Below are positions 24,296 through 33,511 of a stretch of 64,000 bases of DNA, in pieces. The stretch is from Pseudoalteromonas luteoviolacea (GTDB lineage: Bacteria; Pseudomonadota; Gammaproteobacteria; Enterobacterales; Alteromonadaceae). Position 1 is the first letter of the stretch, and each line of letters starts with the position of its first letter. The notes below the pieces were generated by a model. The model did no database searches, was not told the origin of the DNA, and was given only the letters and a program-made list of their open reading frames with translations. Position numbers and translations under genes: made by a program. Location: positions 1-64,000 of the forward strand of contig NZ_JAKFZS010000015.1 of the NCBI RefSeq assembly GCF_021654285.1, given 5' to 3'.

Positions 24296-25570
24296 ATGAA
24301 GTTATCTACCTCTTGCTTCGCAGTATCTGCGTTATTACTCAGTGGCTCATTTAATGTGGCAGCTAAAGATTCTATTTCGTTTTTGGCTTTTGGTGACGGG
24401 GGATATCACCCTGATTATCCAAAAACTAAGCATATTAAAAAGCCTAAAAACAAACTGCAATTTATAGAAGCCGAACGCGCTGACTGGTTAGAGGATCACA
24501 GGCCAATAGAGGAATTTAATCACGCGCCAATTTACGTTTATCCTGGCACAGAAATCGCAACAGAAGATACCGGTGCTGCGGCTGTTGGTAAAGCAATGGC
24601 GACACTATGTGAGCGCAAAGCTTGCGAGTTTGGCATTCAGCTTGGCGATAATATCTACCCAGATGGTGCGGATGCGAATGATGGCAAAGATGACCAAAAG
24701 CGCATGAATGATTTGATATTAGGTCCCTTAAAGCCGTTATTTAAGAATAATAAAGAGCTGGTAGTGTACTCTGCACTTGGCAATCATGATTGGAAGACAT
24801 CTCGAAAGGGCGTAAAACTGCAAACGCAATGGATGGCTAATCAACCTAACTTTCATATGGATAAACGCGGATACTACAGTTACAAAATGGGTGAGGCAGG
24901 CAATGACGTAGAGTTTTTTGTGCTCGATACAAATATGCTGTTATCAGGGCAGCATTATTATGAAATTCCACTGGCAAAAGATGGCAGTGAGCAAGGTCTT
25001 GCGACGGCACTGGCACACGGACATGCTGAGGTGGAAGACATAGAAATACATGAGTCGCCGGTTAATGGCGAAGACCATAAGCAACTTGCCTGGCTTGCTA
25101 AGGGGCTGAAAACATCAACCGCAAAATGGAAAATTGTGTATGGTCATCACATATTGTGGTCTATTGGTGGAACCAAATATGATGAGGGGCATGTACTTAG
25201 AAGATTGATTTTGCCTGAGTTATGTCAGTATGCAGATGCCTACATTGCAGGACATGAGCATGATCTTGAGTTACTGACAGATGACTGCTCTCGTGTTATG
25301 CCGGGTAACAACAAGCCAAAACTTCCACTCATTATCAGTGGAGCAGCCTCAAAAATGCGTGGGACGCACACGCCATTTTCTCAGCAACAAGAAAAGCGTT
25401 ATCCAGAATATGACTTAATTTGGGCTAAAAGCTTTATCTGGGGCTTTGCCCATATTGAACTCGATAATCGCCGCGACAGCTTAAATGTGAGCTTTTACAC
25501 AACGCCACATGACAAGTCTGGACAAGTGATCCCTGAAGCGAGCTTTTCTTTTAAACATCGTAGTGAGTAG
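24296..25570 (+). CDS. secreted metallophosphatase (purple acid phosphatase-like)
   Basis: About 424 residues with a signal peptide (MKLSTSCFAVSALLLSGSFNVAA). The dimetal motifs are in order: FGDGG, LGDNIYPDGA, LGNHDW, VYGHHILWS and AGHEHD, matching the purple acid/tartrate-resistant phosphatase pattern (GDxxY, GNHD, GHH, GHxH). It should hydrolyse phosphomonoesters in the periplasm or outside. ATG 24296 is preferred over TTG 24281 because it gives a clean signal peptide; the Shine-Dalgarno is weak. Probably co-transcribed with the upstream receptor. Confidence 0.85.
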   Translation: MKLSTSCFAVSALLLSGSFNVAAKDSISFLAFGDGGYHPDYPKTKHIKKPKNKLQFIEAERADWLEDHRPIEEFNHAPIYVYPGTEIATEDTGAAAVGKAMATLCERKACEFGIQLGDNIYPDGADANDGKDDQKRMNDLILGPLKPLFKNNKELVVYSALGNHDWKTSRKGVKLQTQWMANQPNFHMDKRGYYSYKMGEAGNDVEFFVLDTNMLLSGQHYYEIPLAKDGSEQGLATALAHGHAEVEDIEIHESPVNGEDHKQLAWLAKGLKTSTAKWKIVYGHHILWSIGGTKYDEGHVLRRLILPELCQYADAYIAGHEHDLELLTDDCSRVMPGNNKPKLPLIISGAASKMRGTHTPFSQQQEKRYPEYDLIWAKSFIWGFAHIELDNRRDSLNVSFYTTPHDKSGQVIPEASFSFKHRSE

Positions 25571-25780
25571 GTTTTTTCACAAAACGCTGTTGCATGCATC
25601 TGTGTGCAGCAGTTTTCTTGATTGTTTTCATTAATCAATCATTTTAAGTACTGGAAAATGGTAAGAATAATTCCCAATACTTGTTAGAAAAGTATCTAAA
25701 TTACGCATATGGGTACAATTACAGCTGTTATATTTGTGTAACTATCCATTCGAGGCAACAATAAACATAGGAATAAGGAA

Positions 25781-26644
25781 ATGAAACTTACAAGTTTAAC
25801 ATTGGCTGTGATTGCAACTTTGGGCGTGGCGCTATCAGGCAACGCGCAAGCTGAAGCGGAAATAAATTCACCTGTGCGAGTCGCGATCGATCACTTAGGC
25901 GTGCCTTGGGTGCACAAAGATGACTCAGCTGGGTTGTGGCGTGAAAGACCATTGCCACATGGTCAAAAAGCCATTGCAACGGCAGGTGGGTATTTTCACT
26001 ATCATTTTGGTACCGGACCTGATGATAAAGGATATGCATATTATGAAGGAGCGACTTTTGCCGTTGGGGAACATGGCAATGCATATCGATACCAAAATTA
26101 TGACTGGCAATCGGTTGTGGGCTGCTGGGGCGCAAAGGATGTAAGCTCATTTACAGTTGACCATGCATACTGCGTGAATGGCGATGGCACTTTGAAGAAG
26201 TTCAATGATGTCAGCGATAGCTTCGAAGGTTACTATGCCATTAGCAATGAAAAAATTAAAAAAATTGATGTTGCGCTAGGTGGTGTTATTTGGGCCATCA
26301 CTGAAAGTGATAAGTTGTTTAAGTATGATGGCGTAAAGTGGGCACAACAGAAAGTTGCCTGTGGTGATTTGTGTACGCTTGTTGATATCGCTGTTGGTGG
26401 CGGTCAAGTGTTTGTTGTAGCGAGTGTTTATGGCAGCAACGATGGACCGCAGAGCGTATACACGCTGAATAATGGCAATCTGGTTAAATTTGGCTCATTT
26501 TATAATATCGATGTCGATAGAGAAGGTGTCATATGGGCTATCTCAAACTATACACGCACACTATTTTTGAAACGCCCAGGCATGAGCGAATTTGTTGAAG
26601 ATGTTCAAATGAGCTATAAAGTGTCGACTAATATTGGTAGCTAA
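25781..26644 (+). CDS. secreted tectonin-like beta-propeller protein
   Basis: 287 residues with a signal peptide ending NAQA. The mature part has repeats of the tectonin/TECPR type: IDHLGVPWVHKDDSAGLWR, IDVALGGVIWAITESDKLFKYDGVKW, DIAVGGGQVFVVASVYGSND and FYNIDVDREGVIWAISNYTRTLF. Tectonins are lectin-like beta-propellers binding cell-surface glycans or lipopolysaccharide. Several cysteines (VGCWGAK, AYCVNG, VACGDLC) could form disulfides. It follows the phosphatase after 210 bp and probably has its own promoter. Confidence 0.7.
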   Translation: MKLTSLTLAVIATLGVALSGNAQAEAEINSPVRVAIDHLGVPWVHKDDSAGLWRERPLPHGQKAIATAGGYFHYHFGTGPDDKGYAYYEGATFAVGEHGNAYRYQNYDWQSVVGCWGAKDVSSFTVDHAYCVNGDGTLKKFNDVSDSFEGYYAISNEKIKKIDVALGGVIWAITESDKLFKYDGVKWAQQKVACGDLCTLVDIAVGGGQVFVVASVYGSNDGPQSVYTLNNGNLVKFGSFYNIDVDREGVIWAISNYTRTLFLKRPGMSEFVEDVQMSYKVSTNIGS

Positions 26645-26658
26645 CTGCCAATGTAAAT

Positions 26659-26684
26659 GAAGAGGGGGTATAGGCCGCCTCTTC
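26659..26684 (+). terminator. hairpin after the tectonin-like gene
   Basis: GAAGAGG (26659-26665) pairs with CCTCTTC (26678-26684) around a 12-base loop that can pair further; the downstream T-tract is weak. Confidence 0.55.
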
Positions 26685-26857
26685 TGACTTAAAATAAATA
26701 ACTTTTATTATTCATATTTTAAACTTTGTGCTTATTAACCATTCATACTATCTTCAGCCGCTTAGCAATATCTTACCGCTCTAGATTTACATCACTTTTC
26801 ACTAATCAATATATGTGGAATGTCATAGATATATAAAATAAAACTAGGAAGTAATTC

Positions 26858-27298
26858 ATGCTTAATAATTGGTATAAATCGACCTTATTCATTTCATCTT
26901 TTTGCTTTTTTTTCGGTAGTGCGCAGGCTGCAAACGAGACACCTGAGCCTAATTTAAAATATGAATTTGTGCTTCAAGTTGGCACAGAGGCCTTATATGA
27001 AGTCAAAATGACACTCAAAGATGAGCAGCCTGCGGATATTACCTACTACGACGAAAAGAACAGACCAACTTATAGAGTTGTTTTAAATGTTGATTATGAT
27101 AAATCTATCAAACGTGGAAAAGAGAGCACCATACAGCATTCCATTCTAAAGTATAAAAACAACGATTGGGTAGAGTTGTTTTCTCCAGAAATGACCTATT
27201 TAGTTGGGCTACCAGGTAAACTAGAAATATATAATGAAGATATGGTTAGAATGTCACTAAATGGTGAACTTACCACCGTCGATAGCACACACCTTTGA
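26858..27298 (+). CDS. uncharacterised secreted protein (146 aa)
   Basis: 146 residues with a signal peptide (FISSFCFFFGSAQA, cleavage before ANETPEP). The mature domain is predominantly beta (YEFVLQVGTEALYEVKMTLK, RVVLNVDYDK, MVRMSLNGELTTV). AGGAAG precedes the ATG. No family is recognised. It lies between the tectonin-like and glycosyltransferase genes with sizable spacers and is probably an independent unit. Confidence 0.65.
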   Translation: MLNNWYKSTLFISSFCFFFGSAQAANETPEPNLKYEFVLQVGTEALYEVKMTLKDEQPADITYYDEKNRPTYRVVLNVDYDKSIKRGKESTIQHSILKYKNNDWVELFSPEMTYLVGLPGKLEIYNEDMVRMSLNGELTTVDSTHL

Positions 27299-27305
27299 TG
27301 ATGCA

Positions 27306-27338
27306 TGGCTAAGCTTATATATAACCAAAGCTTAGCCA
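27306..27338. terminator. strong hairpin, possible terminator
   Basis: TGGCTAAGCTT and AAGCTTAGCCA form a perfect 11-bp stem around an 11-base loop, 7 bases after the stop codon at 27298. No T-tract follows, so it may stabilise the mRNA end rather than terminate. The rest of 27339-27607 shows nothing recognisable. Confidence 0.5.
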
Positions 27339-27607
27339 CAAACAGATCTTGTGATAAGCATATGTTTACGCTTGAACACAACTTTCACCTCTTTAACTTC
27401 ACTAAGTAACATCATTGGCTTGCTGATCTTGTTATCTTACCTTCTCACGATATGAAAAGTGCACTCGTTAATGTCTAATCGAAGACTTTAATGCGTAGTT
27501 GCTTTCATCATTTTTTGCACATTATGTTGGGGTGCACTAGACTAAATAAGGTTAAAAAAATGTAAATTAAATCCTGTTGTGTCAAAAGTGTTTTGGTGAT
27601 AAGAGTA

Positions 27608-28447
27608 ATGAAGAAAGCTGTTTTTACTTTGGCCATTGGTGACAACCCAATGTACAAAGCTGCACTGCATAGTTTTAAGCTTTACGCACAAAAGGTGGGT
27701 GCGGATTTAATTGTGTCGGATCAGTTGCACTATAGAGTAGATATTGTGAACCCCAAATATAATGCATCTTGTGCGTGGACCGAAAAGCTAAGAATTGGAG
27801 CGCTATTGAAAGAATATGATAGGGTACTGTATGTGGACTCAGATGTATTAATCACACCACATGCGAGAGATATATTTGAACTGTATCCTGACCTAAGCAC
27901 TACTTATTGGTTTAATGAAGGGATAAAACAAGAGCGTAAAAATGACATCGACCTGATCCAGTCTGAACTAGGTCAAGTTGAGTGGCCGTTCATAGGTGAG
28001 CGACCAGTCTACTATAACGCAGGTATAATACTGACATCTAGACAGGCAGGGTTATTTAGCTTAGCCCAGTTGGAGGATCTTCAATTAATCTGTAATAAGA
28101 TAACGCATTATGACCAAAGTTATTTTAATTATACTTTGCATAAACATCAGCTGAACCATGAGTCTTTTAACAAATCTTTCAACAGAATGGACATGTTCGG
28201 AAATGAGGGTTATCTAGAAGCTGACTTTATCCACTATGCTGGCAAAGGGTATGCAAAAACCAGTCGACGTCGAGATGTACAGTTTTTAAAGGATTTCTCA
28301 GCCATTTTCGACGGTATTGTTTCTGCTGATGAAATTAAAAGGCTCAAAGAAGACGCATGGCAGGCTTACCTGAAGGTAATTTATAAGAAGTATCCCTTAC
28401 CTAATATTTTCATAAAACTCTTTACTGAACGCTTTGTGCCGCGTTAG
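27608..28447 (+). CDS. glycosyltransferase, GT8-like nucleotide-sugar transferase
   Basis: About 279 residues of GT-A fold. KKAVFTLAIGDNPMYKAALHSF, the metal/nucleotide-sugar motif VLYVDSDVLI (DxD, as DSD) and the later YFNYTLHKHQLNHESFNKSFN and DFIHYAGKGYAK resemble family 8 and related retaining transferases, where a conserved H near the end also contacts the metal. The acceptor is unknown; no polysaccharide cluster surrounds it. ATG 27608 is preferred over the TTG at 27593, with only a weak ribosome site for either. Confidence 0.72.
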   Translation: MKKAVFTLAIGDNPMYKAALHSFKLYAQKVGADLIVSDQLHYRVDIVNPKYNASCAWTEKLRIGALLKEYDRVLYVDSDVLITPHARDIFELYPDLSTTYWFNEGIKQERKNDIDLIQSELGQVEWPFIGERPVYYNAGIILTSRQAGLFSLAQLEDLQLICNKITHYDQSYFNYTLHKHQLNHESFNKSFNRMDMFGNEGYLEADFIHYAGKGYAKTSRRRDVQFLKDFSAIFDGIVSADEIKRLKEDAWQAYLKVIYKKYPLPNIFIKLFTERFVPR

Positions 28448-28479
28448 ACGCTGCTAATAGCAGGGAAGGGGTGTAAGAA

Positions 28480-28502
28480 AGTGCAGTAAGGCTTACTGCA
28501 CT
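28480..28502. terminator. bidirectional hairpin between convergent genes
   Basis: AGTGCAGTAA / GGC / TTACTGCACT, a perfect 10-bp stem with a 3-base loop between the glycosyltransferase gene and the end of the cyo gene cluster. Confidence 0.75.
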
Positions 28503-28515
28503 GAAACTTTACAGA

Positions 28516-29004
28516 CTAAGAAGTCTTTTTCTGACGGCTAACTAGACAATAAGAACCGTCTTTTGTGCTGGTCATATAGCCAACAAAGTTTTCATCTCTT
28601 TTATGAGCAAAAACATGAGTCTCGTCGTTCAATTTACCTTTGAATAGCCACTTTTTGAATACTTCCTCACGCACCACAATGCATGGGTTTTTAACAGCAA
28701 AGCTTTCTTTATACGCTACTTCACAATGTCCAGCACTGTGAGACATAGAAAAAGTGATATGGCTTTGTCTGTCTTTATATTCAAGCACACCCGTTACCAA
28801 CAAAGTTTCAAGTTCATTTTTGTTGGTTTGGTTTGATACCAATAAACGATGTTTCTTTGAACCAATAATATCACCTGCCATCGCTTTTAATTCGCTATGG
28901 CAATGCTTGACATTATATTTTTCAATAATCGTTTCAATCGAGTTTTTTGCAACCACCTGAGTACTTGCCATTAAAAGGCCAGCTATGAATAAAAGTGACT
29001 TCAT
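28516..29004 (-). CDS. uncharacterised secreted cysteine-containing protein at the end of the cyo operon
   Basis: 162 residues with a signal peptide (MKSLLFIAGLLMASTQVVA). The mature part has four cysteines (VKHCHSEL, GHCEVAY, NPCIVV, SYCLVS), which could form two disulfides. No family is recognised. The ATG overlaps the SCO stop codon (ATGA, 4 bases), so it is co-transcribed and coupled with SCO and the oxidase genes. A role in oxidase maturation or periplasmic redox balance is a hypothesis only. Confidence 0.7.
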   Translation of the reverse strand: MKSLLFIAGLLMASTQVVAKNSIETIIEKYNVKHCHSELKAMAGDIIGSKKHRLLVSNQTNKNELETLLVTGVLEYKDRQSHITFSMSHSAGHCEVAYKESFAVKNPCIVVREEVFKKWLFKGKLNDETHVFAHKRDENFVGYMTSTKDGSYCLVSRQKKTS

Positions 29005-29606
29005 AGCATAAGCTCTCTAATTTGAGCTGCAAGTTCATTAGGCGTTGTTGTATGGCTCATAGCGGTAATTAAATCGCCTTCTTTATTTATGATGTAGAAT
29101 CTTGATGCATGGGCTACTGAGTATTCCATAAACGACTCTTCAAGGTTTTCGTCATCATAATAAACACCATATAATCCACCAACTTCTTTGGTTTGCGCAG
29201 CGCTGCCAGTCAAACCAGTAATACGCTCGTGAAAGTAGTCAGTATATTCCTTTAAATCTTCTACTGTATCACGCGCAGGGTCTACTGTAACAAGTAAGCC
29301 CTGCACCTGATCAAGCCCTTGCTTCTCTAAACGCATAAATGCGTTTGTCATTACAGCGAGAGAGTTAGGGCACACCTCTGCACAAGACAGGTAGCCGAAG
29401 TACATGACGACGACTTGGCCTTTATAATCAGAGAGCGAAACAGGTCCGGCATAGCTTTGCAGCGTAAAATCTCCACCCAATTCATCGAACGACTTTCTTG
29501 TTTCGTTAAAGTCTTTAGTGGTTGTTGATAGATAAAACCAAATGAGTCCAATAATACCAAGAAAAGATAAAATCCAATGTAAGTGAGCGGCTTTAAACTG
29601 CTTCAT
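29001..29606 (-). CDS. SCO1/SenC-family copper/thiol protein
   Basis: 201 residues. One N-terminal membrane anchor (WILSFLGIIGLIWFYL), then the thioredoxin-like SCO domain with C75-x3-C79 in YLSCAEVCPNSL and the copper-ligand histidine H166 in VAHASRFYI. SCO proteins usually deliver copper or reduce the CuA site of cytochrome c oxidase subunit II. Here the oxidase subunit II lacks CuA ligands (see cyoA), so the target is unusual. It is 4 bases downstream of cyoE in the same operon. Confidence 0.88.
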   Translation of the reverse strand: MKQFKAAHLHWILSFLGIIGLIWFYLSTTTKDFNETRKSFDELGGDFTLQSYAGPVSLSDYKGQVVVMYFGYLSCAEVCPNSLAVMTNAFMRLEKQGLDQVQGLLVTVDPARDTVEDLKEYTDYFHERITGLTGSAAQTKEVGGLYGVYYDDENLEESFMEYSVAHASRFYIINKEGDLITAMSHTTTPNELAAQIRELML

Positions 29607-29610
29607 AACT

Positions 29611-30495
29611 CTACCTTGCTGTCACATATGCATTTTGGTCAATATGAGCAAAATCAACTGACATCAGAACACTCATAGAAGTAATGGCAACCAGCGATAA
29701 AATAAATACGCGTTTTGCCCAAGTATGATTGTCCATACGATGGAAGTCGAAGATTGTGCTCAATAGCCAGATCAAACCAATGATAAACGTGAATGAGGCG
29801 AAAATAGCGCCAACATAGTTTAACGTGAATAGAGAAAGTGCAAGTACAGTAAAGGCAACAATAAAGCCAATCATGTGTTTTCTAGCAACTTCAACACCAC
29901 TGACGATTGGTAAAACCGGAATATTTGCGTCTTTGTAGTCTTTGAATCGGTAAATAGCAATGGCATAAGAATGCGGAATTTGCCAAATACAGAAGATTGC
30001 CAAGATCACAACGGCGCCAATATCAAATTGACCGTTAACAGCACAGTACCCCATAACAGGAGGACATGCGCCAGAAATACTGCCCACAAAAGTACCGTAT
30101 ATAGATTTTCTTTTATAATAAAGCGTGTAGAGGCCAACGTATACTACGAAGCCTAGCACACCGAAATAAAAGCTCATCATTGATGCATACAGTGCTAAAG
30201 AGGCGAAACCTATGCAACCCAAAAGGGTTGCATAAGCCAAAGCTTTGTTCACCGAAATCGACTCTAAGAGTGGCTTTCGGTACTTTGTGCGTGACATCAA
30301 CTGGTCGATGTCACGGTCAATCACATTATTAAAAACGCAACCAGAGGCGATGATACAAACTGTACCCACTATCATTGCTGTAAATGTAACGAAATCAATA
30401 TTACCTTTGGCTGCGAGCACGTAGCCCGCAACCGCAGTGATTAAGTTACCAAAGATAATGCCTGGTTTTGTAATTAACAGGTAACTTCTTAACAT
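29611..30495 (-). CDS. cyoE: protoheme IX farnesyltransferase (heme O synthase)
   Basis: 294 residues with eight to nine membrane helices of the UbiA family. The prenyl-diphosphate motif NNVIDRDIDQLMSRTKYRKPL and the second motif YRFKDYKDANIPVLPIVSG are intact. It converts heme B to heme O, the high-spin heme of the bo3 oxidase. It follows cyoD with a 1-base gap. Confidence 0.95.
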   Translation of the reverse strand: MLRSYLLITKPGIIFGNLITAVAGYVLAAKGNIDFVTFTAMIVGTVCIIASGCVFNNVIDRDIDQLMSRTKYRKPLLESISVNKALAYATLLGCIGFASLALYASMMSFYFGVLGFVVYVGLYTLYYKRKSIYGTFVGSISGACPPVMGYCAVNGQFDIGAVVILAIFCIWQIPHSYAIAIYRFKDYKDANIPVLPIVSGVEVARKHMIGFIVAFTVLALSLFTLNYVGAIFASFTFIIGLIWLLSTIFDFHRMDNHTWAKRVFILSLVAITSMSVLMSVDFAHIDQNAYVTAR

Positions 30496-30496
30496 T

Positions 30497-30838
30497 TTAA
30501 TGTCCCATGAGCATGTTGTGATTCAGGTGCTCCATAATCCAAATGGAGCCAATCACAACTATGGCCACTGTCAACACAATAAACGCGGCTGAAGTAGTGT
30601 TCCATATTTGCTCAGAAGATGAGTTCATGTGTAAGAAAAATACAAGTTGTACAAATAGCTGTGCAATAGCTGTAACTAGGATGATCCCAAGCGTGATAGC
30701 TGGAGATGCCATATCGTACATTACAACTAAAAACGGAATAGCAGTTAGTACTAGAGATAGAAGTAAACCTATCGTGTACTCTTTAACGCTACCGTGAGAT
30801 GCACCGCCAGTGCCATGTTCATTATTAGTGTGGCCCAT
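30497..30838 (-). CDS. cyoD: cytochrome bo3 ubiquinol oxidase subunit IV
   Basis: 113 residues with three membrane helices; SVKEYTIGLLLSLVLTAIPFLVVM, AITLGIILVTAIAQLFVQLVFFLHMN and IVVIGSIWIMEHLNHNMLMGH are typical of CyoD. Its start shares a base with the cyoC stop (TAATG). Confidence 0.94.
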   Translation of the reverse strand: MGHTNNEHGTGGASHGSVKEYTIGLLLSLVLTAIPFLVVMYDMASPAITLGIILVTAIAQLFVQLVFFLHMNSSSEQIWNTTSAAFIVLTVAIVVIGSIWIMEHLNHNMLMGH

Positions 30839-31458
30839 TACATCACTCCTACTAAGTACACAACGCTAAATACACAGATCCAGATGATGTCTAGGAAGTG
30901 CCAGAATAAGCTTAGGCAAGAAAGTCTTACCAAGTTATCTTCACTAAATCCGTCACGCTTGAAGTGAACGAATAGAACAAGCATCCAGATGATACCACCG
31001 AATACGTGCAAACCGTGTGTTGCTACTAGTGCATAGAATGCAGACCAATAACCACTTGTTTGCGGCGTAGCACCAAGTGTACTGAAGTGCCAGAACTCAT
31101 ACATTTCTAAGCCAAGGAAACCAAGGCCTAGAAGTAATGTGATGACCAACCAAGTGATCATGCCTTTCATCTTGCGCTGGTTGGCTTGAAGCATTGCCAT
31201 ACCAAACGTAAAACTACTGAATAGTAGGAACGCAGTACCAACTGCAACTAGATTAAGGTCAAATAACTCTTTTGGTGTAGGGCCGCCTGCGAAGCCGCCA
31301 CTTAGTACTGCATATGTTGCAAACAAAGTTGCGAACAAAATACAGTCACTCATGATATATATCCAGAATCCGAATATAGTATCACCACCGGTATCATGAT
31401 GCTCATGATCATCGTGATGATCGTGAGCGTCGTTTGCGATTACGTGATCGTTTGACAT
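30838..31458 (-). CDS. cyoC: cytochrome bo3 ubiquinol oxidase subunit III
   Basis: 206 residues, five membrane helices (FWIYIMSDCILFATLFATYAVL first), heme-copper oxidase subunit III family. The N-terminal tail is unusually rich in His and Asp (about ten of residues 5-24), beginning MSNDHVIANDAHDHHDDH, a possible metal-binding tract. It lies between cyoB and cyoD. Confidence 0.94.
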   Translation of the reverse strand: MSNDHVIANDAHDHHDDHEHHDTGGDTIFGFWIYIMSDCILFATLFATYAVLSGGFAGGPTPKELFDLNLVAVGTAFLLFSSFTFGMAMLQANQRKMKGMITWLVITLLLGLGFLGLEMYEFWHFSTLGATPQTSGYWSAFYALVATHGLHVFGGIIWMLVLFVHFKRDGFSEDNLVRLSCLSLFWHFLDIIWICVFSVVYLVGVM

Positions 31459-31474
31459 GATTTAAAACTTTCCT

Positions 31475-33511
31475 CTACTTGCCTTTATTAGCTGCGTGTT
31501 CTGCAACAGCTGCCAAGTGCTTTGACTCGATTTCTTCAACTTGATCTACTGGTACGTAGTAGTCTTTGTTGCGATCAAATGAGTACGCAATCCAAGAAGC
31601 TACGATACCGATGAAGCTAGCAATAACCATCCACCAGATGTGCCATACGAAACCGAAACCTAAAGATAGTGAGAATGCACTGATCACAAAGCCAGCCCAT
31701 GTATTTGAAGGCATGTGGATTTTTGAGTACTTCTCAGGCTTTTGGTAAGCAATGCCATGCTCTTTCTTGTAATGATGCTCATCACGGTCATGGATTTTAG
31801 GCAGCTTAGCAAAGTTGTAGAATGGAGGAGGTGACGAAGTAGCCCACTCAAGAGTACGACCATCCCACGGATCACCAGTTACGTCCATATTTTGCTTACG
31901 GTCTCTGAAGCTCACGTAGCCCATGTAGAACTGAACAGCGATACCAGCAGCAACGATGAATGCACCAACCATTGCAACGATCAGTAGTGGCGTCCACTCT
32001 GGGTTGTCATAGTAGTTAAGACGACGAGTCATACCGTTGAAACCAAGGATGTATAGCGGCATGAATGCAACGAAGAAACCGATTGTCCATAGTGCACAAG
32101 AAAGCTTGTTAAGTTTCTCGTTCAGCATCCAACCAGTTGCTTTTGGCCACCAGTAAGTAAGACCTGCGAAGTAACCAAATACTGCACCACCAATGATTAC
32201 ATTGTGGAAGTGTGCAATTAGGAACAAGCTGTTGTGTAGTACGAAGTCAGCAGCAGGTACTGCTAGCATTACACCTGTCATACCACCAATTGTGAATGTG
32301 AATAGGAAACTACACGTCCACCACATAGAAGCTGTGAATTCAACACGGCCCTTGTACATAGTGAATAGCCAGTTGAAGATCTTAACCCCGGTAGGGACCG
32401 CTATGATCATGGTGGCGATACCGAAGAAAGCATTTACACTTGAACCTGCACCCATGGTGAAGAAGTGGTGTAGCCATACAACCATTGCTAGAACCATAAT
32501 AACGGCTGTTGCCCATACAAGTGATGTATAACCGAATAGACGCTTACGTGAGAATGTAGCCGCAATTTCAGAGAAAACACCAAATGCAGGTAAGATCAGA
32601 ATGTAAACTTCTGGGTGACCCCATGCCCAAATGAGGTTTACATACATCATTTGGTTACCACCAAGGTCATTAGTGAAGAAGTTTGTACCTAGGTATCTAT
32701 CTAGCGTTAGAAGCGTGATAGTTACAGTAAGGATAGGGAACGATAGAATGATTAGTACGTTTGCACATAGAGAAGTCCACGTGAATACAGGCATTTGCAT
32801 AAGCTTCATGCCAGGCGCACGCATTCTGATGATAGTAACGAAGAAGTTAACACCCGTTAGTAGAGTACCAATACCTGAGATCTGTAGTGCCCAGAGCCAA
32901 TAATCGACCCCGACCCAGGGACTGTATTCAATACCTGATAACGGCGGATATGCTAACCAACCAGTCGCAGCAAACTCACCAACGAATAGTGAAATGTTAA
33001 CTAGTAATGCACCAACCACGAACAACCAGAAGCTCAAAGAGTTCAGGAATGGGAATGCAACGTCACGCGCACCGATTTGTAGAGGTACAACAATGTTCAT
33101 CAAGCCAACAACTAAAGGCATGGCTACGAAGAAAATCATGATTACACCGTGAGCAGTAAAGATCTGGTCATAGTGTTCTGGAGGTAGATAACCCGCCCCA
33201 ACGCTGTCAGCGGTTGCTAACGCTTGGTGAGTACGCATCATAATTGCGTCCGCGAAACCACGGACCAGCATCACAATCGCTGCGATGATGTACATAATAC
33301 CTATTTTTTTGTGATCCACTGAAGTGAACCATTCTTCCCAAAGGTATTTCCACTTACCCATTTTGGTAATAAGTGCGAATAGGAAGATACCGCCAAGTAT
33401 TGCACAGATCATTACTGGCAAAATAACAGGGTCATGAACAGGAATAGAATCCCAGGTCAGTTTACCCGTGAGCGGATCCGGATCTGTGATTATGGTAGCT
33501 TTACTTGCCAT
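31475..33511 (-). CDS. cyoB: cytochrome bo3 ubiquinol oxidase subunit I
   Basis: 678 residues, about fifteen membrane helices. Heme and copper ligands are present: [11 protein letters not shown] (low-spin heme His), [15 protein letters not shown] (CuB His and the cross-linked Tyr), LHHFFTMG (CuB His pair) and [17 protein letters not shown] (high-spin and low-spin heme His). This is the catalytic proton-pumping subunit reducing oxygen to water with ubiquinol electrons. Its start overlaps the end of cyoA by 11 bases. Confidence 0.96.
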   Translation of the reverse strand: MASKATIITDPDPLTGKLTWDSIPVHDPVILPVMICAILGGIFLFALITKMGKWKYLWEEWFTSVDHKKIGIMYIIAAIVMLVRGFADAIMMRTHQALATADSVGAGYLPPEHYDQIFTAHGVIMIFFVAMPLVVGLMNIVVPLQIGARDVAFPFLNSLSFWLFVVGALLVNISLFVGEFAATGWLAYPPLSGIEYSPWVGVDYWLWALQISGIGTLLTGVNFFVTIIRMRAPGMKLMQMPVFTWTSLCANVLIILSFPILTVTITLLTLDRYLGTNFFTNDLGGNQMMYVNLIWAWGHPEVYILILPAFGVFSEIAATFSRKRLFGYTSLVWATAVIMVLAMVVWLHHFFTMGAGSSVNAFFGIATMIIAVPTGVKIFNWLFTMYKGRVEFTASMWWTCSFLFTFTIGGMTGVMLAVPAADFVLHNSLFLIAHFHNVIIGGAVFGYFAGLTYWWPKATGWMLNEKLNKLSCALWTIGFFVAFMPLYILGFNGMTRRLNYYDNPEWTPLLIVAMVGAFIVAAGIAVQFYMGYVSFRDRKQNMDVTGDPWDGRTLEWATSSPPPFYNFAKLPKIHDRDEHHYKKEHGIAYQKPEKYSKIHMPSNTWAGFVISAFSLSLGFGFVWHIWWMVIASFIGIVASWIAYSFDRNKDYYVPVDQVEEIESKHLAAVAEHAANKGK

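Noticed and set aside
27339-27607. Small gene between the secreted protein and the glycosyltransferase
   Set aside because: No frame with a ribosome site or plausible composition was found.
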